64,000 nt of DNA from Pseudomonas sp. MWU16-30317 (GCF_020515695.1 NZ_JAIWJA010000005.1:310001-374000); one strand, 5' to 3'; shown: positions 44,162 through 55,428, numbered from the stretch's first letter. The notes: generated by a model from the sequence alone, not told the origin. A program made the numbers and translations.

Positions 44162-44196
44162 AGGGCCTCTTCGCGGGCAAGCCTTGCTCCTACAGG
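44162..44196. repeat. REP element between nrdA and nrdB
   Basis: GGCCTCTTCGCGGGCAAGCC followed by TTGCTCCTACAG is a single REP copy of the same family as in the other REPINs. It sits in the nrdA-nrdB gap and could stabilise or attenuate the operon mRNA. Confidence 0.65.
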
Positions 44197-44256
44197 GGCA
44201 AGGCATGGCTCTGCGGATGTTGCGTCAATCCCCGTGCCGGGCACGGGGAAGGGGTG

Positions 44257-47136
<2,880 letters not shown>

Positions 47137-47498
47137 AGGGTGGTTTCTCCACGATCTCTAATTTGGTTAGGCACTGCTGTACTGCTGGCGTTGCGTCCTG
47201 AATCACAGCACCGACAAACGGGGTGGGCGACTGCAGGGCGGCGCGCGCGTGGGGCCGTAGACTGCGGTAACGCGTACACCCCGGTAGGCCGGGTAAAGCG
47301 ACTTCGGGACACTGCAGGAATAGGCTTGGCTGGCAAGCCGCTCCCTGGCCGAAGTGGTCTGGCGGCGGGATAGTGCTCCGCTGCCGGCTGCCATGTACCG
47401 GGGTACAAAGCAAGGAAATGTCTCTCGAAAAGCTGCTAAAAAAGCGCTGATTGGCGCTTGAGTTTCGGCTTTGAGTTGTGCTTGGTATTTTCGCCAAA

Positions 47499-47545
47499 AC
47501 CCAACATGTAGTGTTTTTCGGCGCTGGGGATACAAGATAAAGCGG
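47499..47545 (-). promoter_or_regulatory. tandem NrdR-like boxes
   Basis: ACCCAACATGTAGTGT at 47499-47514 matches the NrdR consensus (ACACwATATwTwGTGT) at about 13 of 16 positions, and ATACAAGATAAAGCGG at 47530-47545 at about 11 of 16. The 31-bp offset is three helical turns, the spacing known for NrdR boxes. NrdR represses ribonucleotide reductase operons when dATP is high. Confidence 0.6.
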
Positions 47546-47573
47546 TATGGGGGGTAATGCAACCAGTCGTGTC

Positions 47574-47593
47574 TGTGGATAACGTGTGGGTAA
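47574..47593. promoter_or_regulatory. DnaA boxes upstream of nrdA
   Basis: TGTGGATAA at 47574-47582 is a perfect DnaA box (complement of TTATCCACA), and TGTGGGTAA at 47585-47593 differs by one base, two bases further on. DnaA controls nrdAB in Escherichia coli. Here a role is inferred from position. Confidence 0.6.
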
Positions 47594-47826
47594 AGTGTGT
47601 GTGCCGGGTGGGTGAAACGCTGTAGCCCTTGAGCTATCTGGTGTAGGACGTTTCGCCAGCTTTGTAGGACGGGGGAAATGCAATCTGCAAAATTTTCCGC
47701 TTGCTTTTTCGGCTCCTCGGCGCTCGCTGACGATGGGTAGAATAGCCCGCGCATTATTGCAAATAAGGTGCAAATTTCAGACCGTGAGCAGGGTCTGAGT
47801 CTTCACATTCGAGTCTGGAGTCAGGT

Positions 47827-48489
47827 ATGGCGTGGCGTAGCGGGCCTTACGCGGGGTTGATCGAGACGTGGCTGGCCGACGATGACCCGCGCTTGGCGGT
47901 GTCGTTGCCGGAACTCATGCAGCCAGAGGTGATGGATCAGCTGTTATTGCGCATTTATGGCGCACAGTTGTTGGCCGACGAGCTGCCGGTGCTGGTGTCG
48001 CAGTGGTCGCGCTTCTACTTTATGCAGTGGCTGCCGGCGTTGCTGGTGACGCAGTTGGGCTATGGCTGGTTTCTGCCGCTGGAATTGCGCGCGGTGGGGC
48101 TGGTGCTGGATGAGCGTGGTCAGCCGACGGCGATGAAGATGCTCGAAGCCGGTGAGCCAGGGGAGAAGGGTGCTTCGCTGGAGCCGTGGATTGCGGTGAA
48201 CATGCGCCCGTTGGTGGAGTTTCTGGCGAATTACGGTGGGGTCTCGCCGCAGGTGCTGTGGGGCAATGCCGGGGATATTTTCGAGCGGACCGTGCGCAGG
48301 CTTGAGGCGTTGGGCATGACCGGGTTGGAGCCGGCGCTGGGGATCCTGCAGACGCGCAAGCTGGCGGATGGGCGCACTAATCCGCTGTATGCGCCGGTCA
48401 AGTACCTGGGGGATGGGCGGCGGGTGTTGCGCAGTTGTTGTCTGGCGTATCGGGTGGTGGGGCCATGTGAGGATTGCCCGGTAGGGTAG
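47827..48489 (+). CDS. fhuF: FhuF-like siderophore-iron reductase
   Basis: The 220-residue protein matches FhuF ferric reductases, which release iron from siderophores in the cytoplasm. The C-terminal [2Fe-2S] motif is visible as RSCCLAYRVVGPCEDC (C-C-x10-C-x2-C), with the FhuF-type middle MRPLVEFLANYGGVSPQVLWGNAGDIF. It stands alone, divergent from nrdA. An AT-rich stretch just before it (ATTATTGCAAATAAGG) may be a Fur site but is not a clear match. Confidence 0.78.
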   Translation: MAWRSGPYAGLIETWLADDDPRLAVSLPELMQPEVMDQLLLRIYGAQLLADELPVLVSQWSRFYFMQWLPALLVTQLGYGWFLPLELRAVGLVLDERGQPTAMKMLEAGEPGEKGASLEPWIAVNMRPLVEFLANYGGVSPQVLWGNAGDIFERTVRRLEALGMTGLEPALGILQTRKLADGRTNPLYAPVKYLGDGRRVLRSCCLAYRVVGPCEDCPVG

Positions 48490-48500
48490 GTGTCTGTGAC

Positions 48501-48586
48501 GGCCTCTTCGCGGGCAGGCCCTCCCACAGGCATACGGCGCTGGGACTGTTCAAACTGTGGGAGCCGGGCTTGCCCGCGAAGAGGCC
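48501..48586. repeat. REPIN with long matching arms
   Basis: GGCCTCTTCGCGGGCAGGCC near 48501 is mirrored by GGCTTGCCCGCGAAGAGGCC ending at 48586, with CTCCCACAG and CTGTGGGAG inside. It lies between the converging FhuF-like and pcpS genes. Confidence 0.82.
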
Positions 48587-48605
48587 AGTCCTGCCAGTCC
48601 AAAGA

Positions 48606-49337
48606 TCAGATGTGCACCAAGGTAAGCATGCGCCCCTCGCTAACGTTGAACTGCCCTGTGAACTCCACCCCCGTGTGAAATTCCTCCGACAGATCCGTCA
48701 GCAAACGCAGGCGCGCCTGACCGGTTGCGGTCCAGTCGAGCACTTCGGCGTGTTCGAAGTAGAAGCGTTTCAACACCAGCGGATACAGCGCCTTGAACAG
48801 GCTCTCCTTTATAGAGAACGTCAGGGTGATGAGCTGTGCTCGCTGATCGGCAGGGAGCTGCGCCAGGCGTTGCAGTTCGGCGGGGATGAGGATTTCGCCG
48901 GCCAGGCGTTCGGCGCGGTTCGCCTCTAATAATGTCTCGGCATCCAGGCCCACTCCGCGCCAGGCGTTGTTCGGCGCGACGATGGCCGCGGCCCAGCCAT
49001 CGCTGTGGGTGATCGAGCCGGTGATGTGCGCCGGCCAGATCGGCGCGCGGTCTTCGCCCAGGTGGGGGGCGATGCTCGCGGCTTGCACGCCCAGTTCGGC
49101 GTTGACCTGTTGCAGCGCGGTGCGGGCGCACAGGCGGCCCGCCAGGTATTCGGCCTGGCGTTTGGCCACCGAGCGCTGGATCGAGGCCGGGGCGTCGATG
49201 GCGCTGACGGTAAAGTCCGTAGGGCTCAGCTCGGTGGGTTTGAAGCGGGTGCTGAAGAGTACGGCACCGGGCATGGCGACGGGGAACGGCCAATGGCGTG
49301 TGGGGACGGTGCAGCAGGCGGGGAGGGAGGTGTTCAT
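48606..49337 (-). CDS. pcpS: 4'-phosphopantetheinyl transferase
   Basis: This 243-residue enzyme transfers phosphopantetheine from CoA onto acyl and peptidyl carrier proteins. It shows the PPTase motifs HITGSITHSDGWAAAIVAP, VGLDAETLL (metal-binding Asp/Glu) and TLTFSIKESLFKALYPL (W/FSxKESxxK). AVAKRQAEYLAGRLCAR matches PcpS, the single broad-range PPTase of Pseudomonas that serves both fatty-acid synthesis and siderophore synthetases. I chose ATG 49337 over a start 78 bases upstream. Confidence 0.9.
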   Translation of the reverse strand: MNTSLPACCTVPTRHWPFPVAMPGAVLFSTRFKPTELSPTDFTVSAIDAPASIQRSVAKRQAEYLAGRLCARTALQQVNAELGVQAASIAPHLGEDRAPIWPAHITGSITHSDGWAAAIVAPNNAWRGVGLDAETLLEANRAERLAGEILIPAELQRLAQLPADQRAQLITLTFSIKESLFKALYPLVLKRFYFEHAEVLDWTATGQARLRLLTDLSEEFHTGVEFTGQFNVSEGRMLTLVHI

Positions 49338-49417
49338 AGGCGGGCATATTGCCGTGGAGTGAGAGGGGATTCCATGGTTTTGTGCGCGGTGTGCTGGCCT
49401 CTTCGCCGCCCACAAAC

Positions 49418-49468
49418 GGTTCAGCCGAGGTTCAGCCGAGGTTCAGTGGGGGTTCAGGGGAGGTTCAG
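49418..49468 (+). promoter_or_regulatory. five tandem PhoP half-sites upstream of oprH
   Basis: GGTTCAG occurs at 49418, 49429, 49440, 49451 and 49462, an exact 11-bp period with four-base spacers. The last copy ends 11 bases before a likely -10, TATGCT at 49480-49485. PhoP boxes in Pseudomonas are direct repeats of this heptamer type. Five head-to-tail copies is more than the usual two. Confidence 0.85.
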
Positions 49469-49524
49469 GACCGGCTGGGTATGCTTCATCCCACACACAA
49501 AACGCACCACCGGAGATAACTAAA

Positions 49525-50124
49525 ATGGAAAATTTCAGCAAGCTACTCATCGCTGCCGGCATCCTCGGCATCAGCTCCCTGGCCCAGGCCTCCGATAGCA
49601 ACTTTGTCGGCCTGAGCTACGGCAAGACCAGCGATAACATCAGCAAATCCAGCGCTCTGAATAGCAACCTGGGTCGCCCTGACGCCGACGCGGTGATCGC
49701 TCGCGAAGGCACCTGGGGCATTCGCGCCGGCCAGCAGAACGACGCCGGCCGCTACTATGCGACTTATGACTACACCTCCGGCAGCCACGATGGCGTCAAG
49801 CTGCGCCAGCAAAACCTGCTGGGCAGCTACGACGTGTTCATGCCGGTAGCCCAGCAGACCAAACTCTTCGGTGGTGTTTCCGGTGGTATCACTCGCCTGA
49901 CCCAGAAGTCCGCAGGCTTCAGCCGTAATAGCGATACCGGCTATGCTGTCGGCTTCCAGGGCGGTGTGCTGCAACAGGTCGCGCAAAATACTCAGGTGGA
50001 GGCAGGCTATCGCTATCTGCGTAGCAACGCGGGCACCGAGATGTCCATCAACGGCAGCAAACAGGGTTCCTTGAGCCTGAAAAGTGCTGGCCAGTTGTAT
50101 GTGTCGGCCAACTACGGGTTCTAA
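49525..50124 (+). CDS. oprH: outer membrane protein OprH
   Basis: The 199-residue beta-barrel has a signal peptide (LLIAAGILGISSLAQAS) and the OprH pattern SDSNFVGLSYGKTSDNISKS, GTWGIRAGQQ, GRYYATYDYTSGS, KLRQQNLLGSYDVF and GYRYLRSNAGTEMSINGSK, ending in F. OprH is a small eight-strand barrel that binds and stabilises LPS when Mg2+ is low. It is the first gene of oprH-phoP-phoQ and has the PhoP half-sites in its promoter. Confidence 0.93.
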   Translation: MENFSKLLIAAGILGISSLAQASDSNFVGLSYGKTSDNISKSSALNSNLGRPDADAVIAREGTWGIRAGQQNDAGRYYATYDYTSGSHDGVKLRQQNLLGSYDVFMPVAQQTKLFGGVSGGITRLTQKSAGFSRNSDTGYAVGFQGGVLQQVAQNTQVEAGYRYLRSNAGTEMSINGSKQGSLSLKSAGQLYVSANYGF

Positions 50125-50140
50125 CCCCGCGCCGTCCGTA

Positions 50141-50226
50141 TAGCGAGGGGGCTCGCCCCCGATAGCTGAGTGTCAGGTATATCTTGGGTACTGACACACC
50201 GCCATCGGGGGCAAGCCTCCTCGCTA
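50141..50226. repeat. REP-type inverted repeat between oprH and phoP
   Basis: TAGCGAGGGGGCTCGCCCCC at 50141 is mirrored by GGGGGCAAGCCTCCTCGCTA ending at 50226, with inner stems CCGATAG and GTGTCAG/CTGACAC. A T-run follows at once (GGTTTTTTGC). It is a different REP subtype from the GGCCTCTTCGCG class. It may attenuate transcription between oprH and phoPQ. Confidence 0.75.
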
Positions 50227-50260
50227 CAGGTTTTTTGCAGTATCCGATCCGGAGTGCTTG

Positions 50261-50938
50261 ATGAAACTGCTGGTGGTTGAAGACGAGGCGCTATTGCGCC
50301 ATCACCTGTTTACTCGCCTGACCGACAGCGGTCACGTGATCGAAGCTGTCGCCAACGCCGAAGAGGCGTTGTATCAGGTCGGCCAGTTCAACCATGACCT
50401 GGCCATCATCGACCTGGGCCTGCCGGGGATGGGCGGCCTGGAGCTGATCCGCGAATTGCGCACTCTGGGCAAGAGTTTCCCCATCCTCATCCTCACCGCG
50501 CGGGGAAACTGGCAGGACAAGGTCGAAGGCCTGGCTGCCGGTGCCGACGACTACGTGGTCAAGCCGTTCCAGTTCGAAGAACTCGAAGCCCGGCTCAACG
50601 CCCTGCTGCGCCGCTCCAGCGGTTTTACCCAGTCGACCATCATCGCCGGGCCCCTGACTCTGGACATCAATCGCAAGCAGGCGCAGCTGGACGAAGAGCC
50701 CCTCGCACTGACGGCTTACGAGTACCGCATCCTCGAATACCTCATGCGCCATCACCAGCAGGTGGTGTCCAAGGATCGCCTGATGGAGCAGCTCTACCCG
50801 GATGACGACGAGCGTGATCCGAACGTCATCGAGGTGCTGGTCGGGCGCTTGCGGCGCAAGTTGGAGGCAGCCAACGGCTTCAAGCCGATCGACACGGTGC
50901 GTGGCCTGGGCTACCTGTTCACCGAGCGCTGCCGATGA
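50261..50938 (+). CDS. phoP: response regulator PhoP
   Basis: The 225-residue OmpR-family regulator has a receiver domain (VVEDEALLRHHLFTRLTDSGH, phosphoacceptor D in AIIDLGLPGMGG, switch Thr in ILTARGNWQDKVEG, Lys in VVKPFQFEEL) and a winged-helix DNA-binding domain (LTAYEYRILEYLMRHHQQVVSKDRLMEQLYPDD, summarised; VLVGRLRRKL). It activates genes for envelope remodelling at low Mg2+, including its own operon. ATG 50261 has GGAG 6 bases upstream. Its stop overlaps phoQ by 4 bp. Confidence 0.93.
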   Translation: MKLLVVEDEALLRHHLFTRLTDSGHVIEAVANAEEALYQVGQFNHDLAIIDLGLPGMGGLELIRELRTLGKSFPILILTARGNWQDKVEGLAAGADDYVVKPFQFEELEARLNALLRRSSGFTQSTIIAGPLTLDINRKQAQLDEEPLALTAYEYRILEYLMRHHQQVVSKDRLMEQLYPDDDERDPNVIEVLVGRLRRKLEAANGFKPIDTVRGLGYLFTERCR

Positions 50939-52281
50939 TTCGATCGTTGCGGGTACGCTTGATTCTGGCGGGCGGGACGTTGTCGCTGTTATTCATGATC
51001 GGTTTGTTGCCAGCGTTGCAGAGCGCCTTCAGCCTGGCTCTGCGCGAGGCTATCGAACAGCGCCTGGCCTCGGACGTCACCACGCTGATCTCCGCCGCTC
51101 AGGTCGAAGGCAATCAGCTGCGCATGCCCAAGCTGTTGCCCGACGAGGAGTTCAACCTGCCAGACAGCCGCTTGCTCGGCTTTATCTATGACCGCAACAG
51201 CAATCTGGTATGGCAGTCACGCGCCACGCACGAGAGCGACATTCATTACACCCCGCGCTATGACGGCCTGGGCACGGTGTTCACCCATATCCATGAAGTC
51301 GACGGCGTCGAGTACTTCGTTTATGACGTCGAGGTCAAGCTGCTGGCCGGCAAGGACGCAGCCTACAGTTTCGTCGCGGTGCAGCCGGTCGAGGACTACA
51401 AGCGCACCATCCATGGCCTGCGTGAGCGCTTGCTGTTGGGCTTTGGCGCCGCGCTGGTGGTGCTGCTGCTGTTGCTCTGGGGCGGCCTGACCTGGGGCTT
51501 TCGTTCGTTGAGGCTATTAAGCGTGGAGTTGAACGAGATCGAATCCGGCGCCCGCGAAAGCCTCAGTGAAGAGCACCCACGGGAACTGCTGCGCCTCACC
51601 GGTTCCCTCAACCGGCTGCTCAGCAGCGAGCGCGAGCATCGCCAGCGTTATCGCGACTCCCTGGGCGACCTGGCCCACAGCCTGAAGACGCCGCTTGCGG
51701 TTTTGCAGGGCGTCAGTGAAGTGATCGCCCAGCGCCCGCAGGATCTGGAGCAGGCCCGCGTGCTGCAAGCGCAGATCGAGCGCATGAGCCAGCAGATCAG
51801 CTATCAACTGCAACGCGCCAGCTTGCGCAAAAGCGGCCTGGTGCGTCATCGCGAGGCGTTATGGCCGGTGGTCGACAGCCTGGCCAGCACGTTGGACAAG
51901 GTCTACCGCGACAAACGCGTACGGGTGACCATGGAAATCGCCACCGACGCCTTGGTACCGATGGAGCGCAACGCACTGTTGGAGATGCTCGGCAACCTCA
52001 TGGAGAACGCCTATCGTCTATGCTTGAGTCAGGTACGAGTCAGTTTGCGCGACAGCAGCCAAGGGCTGGATTTGTGCATCGAAGATGATGGCCCAGGGGT
52101 CCCCCCCGACCAGCGTGCGCGGATTCTGCAGCGGGGCGAACGCCTCGATCGGCAGAACCCGGGGCAGGGGATTGGTCTGGCAGTGGTCAAGGACATCATC
52201 GAGAGCTACGACGCGCAACTCAAGCTGGAGGACTCCAGTTTGGGAGGGGCGGCGTTCAGGGTGCGTTTCAGACCAGTCTGA
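50935..52281 (+). CDS. phoQ: sensor histidine kinase PhoQ
   Basis: The 448-residue membrane kinase has TM1 (LRVRLILAGGTLSLLFMIGLLPAL), a periplasmic sensor of about 140 residues (with FVYDVEVKLLAGKDAAYSFVAV), TM2 (LLLGFGAALVVLLLLLWGGL), a HAMP-like linker, the phosphoacceptor H in LGDLAHSLKTPLAVLQG and the ATPase domain (NLMENAYRLC N-box, CIEDDGPGVP G1, GQGIGLAVVKDI G2). It phosphorylates PhoP in response to low divalent cations and related cues. Overlap with phoP (ATGA) shows coupling. Confidence 0.92.
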   Translation: MIRSLRVRLILAGGTLSLLFMIGLLPALQSAFSLALREAIEQRLASDVTTLISAAQVEGNQLRMPKLLPDEEFNLPDSRLLGFIYDRNSNLVWQSRATHESDIHYTPRYDGLGTVFTHIHEVDGVEYFVYDVEVKLLAGKDAAYSFVAVQPVEDYKRTIHGLRERLLLGFGAALVVLLLLLWGGLTWGFRSLRLLSVELNEIESGARESLSEEHPRELLRLTGSLNRLLSSEREHRQRYRDSLGDLAHSLKTPLAVLQGVSEVIAQRPQDLEQARVLQAQIERMSQQISYQLQRASLRKSGLVRHREALWPVVDSLASTLDKVYRDKRVRVTMEIATDALVPMERNALLEMLGNLMENAYRLCLSQVRVSLRDSSQGLDLCIEDDGPGVPPDQRARILQRGERLDRQNPGQGIGLAVVKDIIESYDAQLKLEDSSLGGAAFRVRFRPV

Positions 52282-52292
52282 TTGACAAGGTT

Positions 52293-52348
52293 GGCGGATT
52301 TCCGCCTGCCTGCGCCGTCTCAGGCCATCTGATGGCGGATTCTCGCCA
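52293..52348 (+). promoter_or_regulatory. two palindromes, probable DctD upstream activating sites
   Basis: GGCGGATTTCCGCC at 52293-52306 and TGGCGGATTCTCGCCA at 52333-52348 are palindromic and share TGGCGGATT. Their centres are 41 bp apart, about four helical turns, so they face the same side of the helix. They lie 80-130 bp upstream of a sigma-54 promoter, as expected for an enhancer-binding activator such as DctD. Confidence 0.65.
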
Positions 52349-52424
52349 GATTTACAGGTTCATCACGGCTCGTTGCCTATTCGCCAGCCCCGTCACCACG
52401 CCTTGTGAAGCAAAACCAAGGATG

Positions 52425-52439
52425 TGGCACGGGGTTTGC
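52425..52439 (+). promoter_or_regulatory. sigma-54 (-24/-12) promoter of dctA
   Basis: TGGCACGGGGTTTGC fits the RpoN consensus TGGCACG-N4-TTGC exactly. It lies about 130 bases before the dctA start, with the upstream palindromes in enhancer position. Confidence 0.88.
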
Positions 52440-52567
52440 GATGAAGCCAGCAGGACTGCCATCGTGCAGCCGCCTAAAACAAATCCCTCCGCTAACAGGA
52501 GGGTTCGTGGTGTTGTGTCGTGAGCGTCCGAGGAAGGATGCCGGACGACGCGCTTGAGGAACCTGCT

Positions 52568-53905
52568 ATGACGACTCGTCAGCCGCTCTACAAATCGCTC
52601 TATTTCCAGGTGGTCGTCGCGATCATCATCGGTGTCCTGCTCGGCCATTTCTATCCAGATACTGCCAAGGCCATGAAGCCGCTGGGTGATGGCTTCATCA
52701 AACTGATCAAAATGGTCATCGCGCCGATCATTTTCTGCACCGTGGTGAGCGGTATCGCCGGTATGCAGAGCATGAAGTCGGTCGGCAAGACCGGCGGTTA
52801 CGCGCTGCTGTATTTCGAAGTGGTCTCGACCATCGCGCTGATCTTCGGCTTGATCGTGGTCAACGTGGTGCAGCCGGGTGCCGGCATGCACATCGACCCT
52901 GCCACCCTTGATGCCTCCAAGGTCGCGACCTATGTCAGTCAGGGTGCGGACCAGAGCGTCGTCGGCTTTATCCTGAACATTATTCCATCGACCATCTTCA
53001 GCGCCTTCGCCACCGGTGATGTGCTGCAGGTGCTGATGTTCTCGATCATCTTCGGTTTCGCCCTGCATCGCCTGGGTGCCTACGGCAAGCCGCTGCTGGA
53101 CCTGATCGATCGCTTCGCTCATGCGATGTTCAACATCATCAACATGATCATGAAGCTCGCGCCGCTGGGTGCCTTCGGTGCCATGGCGTTCACCATTGGT
53201 GCTTATGGCGTCAGCTCGCTGGTGCAGTTGGGTCAGTTGATGATCTGCTTCTACATCACCTGCGTGGCTTTCGTGCTGATCGTGCTGGGCGCCATTGCCC
53301 GCGCTCATGGTTTCAGCGTGTTGCGCGTGATCCGCTACATCCGTGAAGAACTGCTGATCGTACTGGGTACCTCGTCCTCCGAGTCGGCGCTGCCGCGCAT
53401 GCTGCTGAAGATGGAACGCCTGGGTGCGAAGAAGTCGGTCGTTGGCCTGGTCATCCCGACCGGTTACTCGTTCAACCTGGACGGTACCGCGATCTACCTG
53501 ACCATGGCTGCAGTGTTCATCGCGCAGGCGACTGACACCACTATGGACATCACTCATCAGGTCACCCTGCTGCTGGTGCTGTTGCTGTCGTCCAAAGGCG
53601 CTGCCGGCGTGACGGGCAGCGGTTTCATCGTGCTGGCGGCCACCCTGTCGGCTGTGGGTCATCTGCCGGTGGCAGGCCTGGCGCTGATCCTGGGTATCGA
53701 CCGCTTCATGTCCGAAGCCCGCGCGCTGACCAACCTGGTCGGTAACGCTGTCGCCACCCTGGTTGTTGCCAAGTGGGTTGGCGAGCTGGACGAGAAAGTC
53801 ATGCACGCAGAGCTGGCCTCGGGCGGTTCGCCGCTGCTCGAAACCCGTGTCGAAGACGACCTGGGTGTGGCTGAAGGTCAACCGGTGATCACTGAACACC
53901 GCTAA
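52568..53905 (+). CDS. dctA: C4-dicarboxylate transport protein DctA
   Basis: The 445-residue symporter imports succinate, fumarate and malate with protons or sodium. Typical DctA stretches are LYKSLYFQVVVAIIIGVLLGHFYP, KMVIAPIIFCTVVSGIAGM, LGTSSSESALPRMLLKMERLG, VIPTGYSFNLDGTAIYLTMA and SSKGAAGVTGSGFIVLAATL. ATG 52568 has GAGGAACC before it; an in-frame start 48 bases upstream is less likely. Expression is probably by RpoN with a DctB/DctD pair not in this window. A strong terminator follows. Confidence 0.93.
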   Translation: MTTRQPLYKSLYFQVVVAIIIGVLLGHFYPDTAKAMKPLGDGFIKLIKMVIAPIIFCTVVSGIAGMQSMKSVGKTGGYALLYFEVVSTIALIFGLIVVNVVQPGAGMHIDPATLDASKVATYVSQGADQSVVGFILNIIPSTIFSAFATGDVLQVLMFSIIFGFALHRLGAYGKPLLDLIDRFAHAMFNIINMIMKLAPLGAFGAMAFTIGAYGVSSLVQLGQLMICFYITCVAFVLIVLGAIARAHGFSVLRVIRYIREELLIVLGTSSSESALPRMLLKMERLGAKKSVVGLVIPTGYSFNLDGTAIYLTMAAVFIAQATDTTMDITHQVTLLLVLLLSSKGAAGVTGSGFIVLAATLSAVGHLPVAGLALILGIDRFMSEARALTNLVGNAVATLVVAKWVGELDEKVMHAELASGGSPLLETRVEDDLGVAEGQPVITEHR

Positions 53906-53922
53906 GCGTTAGCCGCAATAGC

Positions 53923-53952
53923 AAAAAGCCCATCTTCGGATGGGCTTTTTTC
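53923..53952 (+). terminator. dctA terminator
   Basis: AAAAAGCCCATC, loop TTCG and GATGGGCTTTTTT form a 12-bp stem followed by T-residues. It lies 17 bases after the dctA stop. Confidence 0.9.
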
Positions 53953-54047
53953 GTTGTGGGGCGGTTTCCCCTTCGCCGCCGAACGAGCACGCTCCACATC
54001 GATAGCATCCCCCCTGAGGGAGCAGGCTTTGCCCGGGAAGAGGCGGG

Positions 54048-54542
54048 CTATTCGACGCGCGTCTCGCCAGTGAACACCAGCATGTTGCGGCAACGTCGGC
54101 ACAGGTAGCGCCGCCCTTGGCGCACCAGGCCGTGGCGTTGCGCCGAGAATGGGAAATCGCTGTCAACGCAAGGACAGCGATAGATATAACGGGTTACCCG
54201 CCGGCGCTTGACCTCATAATTGTGGCAGCGATGGGGCGGCAATTCGTACACGCCGCGCATGATCAGCTGCCACTCTTCGCCATGGGGCTGAATGCTGTCG
54301 CCGAAAATCTGATGGGCGACCAGGTGCGCGACTTCGTGGGGGACGGTCTGTTTGAGGAAGTCTTCGGTGTTTTCACTCATCAACTGCGGATTGAAACGCA
54401 GCATGTTTTCGTGAAGGTGAGCGACGCCTGCCTTCTGACCGCGCAGCTTGAGGCTGACCACGGGGCGTTTGAATGAGCGCTTGAAGAAGGATTCGGCTTG
54501 TTGAAAACAGGATTCGACGCGGGTATCGAGCAGTTCGGACAT
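54048..54542 (-). CDS. SprT-like zinc metalloprotease-fold protein
   Basis: The 164-residue protein has a SprT domain: the catalytic VPHEVAHLVAHQ (HExxH), the third ligand in QPHGEEWQLIM, and a C-terminal zinc ribbon (YRCPCVDSDFPF and YLCRRCRNMLVFTG). Bacterial SprT proteins are poorly characterised; the fold is shared with the Spartan protease. ATG 54542 (MSELLDTRV) is chosen over an upstream in-frame start. It is convergent with dctA across the terminator. Confidence 0.85.
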   Translation of the reverse strand: MSELLDTRVESCFQQAESFFKRSFKRPVVSLKLRGQKAGVAHLHENMLRFNPQLMSENTEDFLKQTVPHEVAHLVAHQIFGDSIQPHGEEWQLIMRGVYELPPHRCHNYEVKRRRVTRYIYRCPCVDSDFPFSAQRHGLVRQGRRYLCRRCRNMLVFTGETRVE

Positions 54543-54673
54543 TCGTGAGGACACTCCAGATGGGGCGATTATGCCCCAAGCCAGAGTCATTGCCGAGCCG
54601 CTCGTCGTCCGGTTTTCGATCCTGATGGATGGGGTGCGTGTCCGGCCACGAAGAGGCCGGTCAGATCACTTGG

Positions 54674-55276
54674 TCACTCAAGGGCATACACCGGCCCCAC
54701 ACCCAGCCCCCAGATGATCACGCTCAGAGCGATGATCGCCACCAGCACGATCAACCCCACCGCCAGCACTGAGCTGGAGAACAGAAACCCCTCGTCCTCG
54801 TTCAGCCCCATGAAGGTCGGCAGCCCGACATACAGCAAGTACACGGTGTAGGCCACAGCGGCGAGCCCTGCCAGCATGCCCAGCCATAAATGCGGATAGA
54901 ACGCCGCCACACCGCCGATGAACAGTGGCGTCGCGGTGTGGGTAGCAAAGGCAACGCTGCGGGCCATGGTAGGCATCTTGTCGTAGGTGCGGGCCATCCA
55001 GTGGATGAAAGTACCCATCACCGCGACGCCACCGAGCATCGCCGCGTAGGACATCAACGCCATCCAGGCCGCCGCATGCTGAGTGAGCACGACTGGCGCG
55101 CGGTTACCGATTACCCAGCCCACTTGAGTAGTACCGATAAAGGCAGCAACAGCAGGGATGGCCGCCAATAACAACGTGTGAGTGAGGTACAGATGGCGGA
55201 TCGACTCGTCTTCGCTGCGAATCTGCCGCCATTCCTGGTCGGGGTGGGTGAACAGCCCGACAACGTGGTGCATCAT
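54674..55276 (-). CDS. Yip1 family inner membrane protein
   Basis: The 200-residue protein has a short cytoplasmic start (VVGLFTHPDQEWRQIRSE) and five hydrophobic segments, e.g. LYLTHTLLLAAIPAVAAFIG and VLAVGLIVLVAIIALSVIIWG. The 'P..W..I' start and the loop YVGLPTFMGL match the bacterial Yip1 domain. Role unknown; these proteins appear in envelope stress settings in related bacteria. GGAGG lies 7 bases before the ATG at 55276. It is divergent from ttcA. Confidence 0.82.
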   Translation of the reverse strand: MMHHVVGLFTHPDQEWRQIRSEDESIRHLYLTHTLLLAAIPAVAAFIGTTQVGWVIGNRAPVVLTQHAAAWMALMSYAAMLGGVAVMGTFIHWMARTYDKMPTMARSVAFATHTATPLFIGGVAAFYPHLWLGMLAGLAAVAYTVYLLYVGLPTFMGLNEDEGFLFSSSVLAVGLIVLVAIIALSVIIWGLGVGPVYALE

Positions 55277-55428
55277 TGCCGATCCTCCGTGTGCGGTCTT
55301 GCGACCTGTCCTTGCAGTGTAGATCACTCTTCGCAGGCGCTCACGAACAGACAGGACGCCTGCACCGCGCCCGCATTTATGCGTAAAATAGCCGCCTTTT
55401 CGTCATACCTCGCGGATCTGCTAGCGCT

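Larger units (their letters stand above)
47137..47826. other. long nrdA leader/promoter region
   Basis: About 690 bases lie between the divergent nrdA and FhuF-like genes without a convincing gene. The NrdR-like and DnaA boxes near 47499-47593 put the nrdA promoter about 360-450 bases from its start codon, so the nrdA transcript would have a long 5' untranslated region. The part next to nrdA is GC-rich and could fold extensively. Confidence 0.5.

Noticed and set aside
49418..49468. Short direct repeats that might suggest a CRISPR or microsatellite
   Set aside because: The repeat unit is 7 bases with 4-base spacers and sits exactly at PhoP-box distance from the oprH -10. It is a regulatory array.
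53902..54102. Small minus-strand frames between dctA and sprT
   Set aside because: They overlap the dctA terminator and the sprT gene end, and look like translated REP-like and hairpin sequence.
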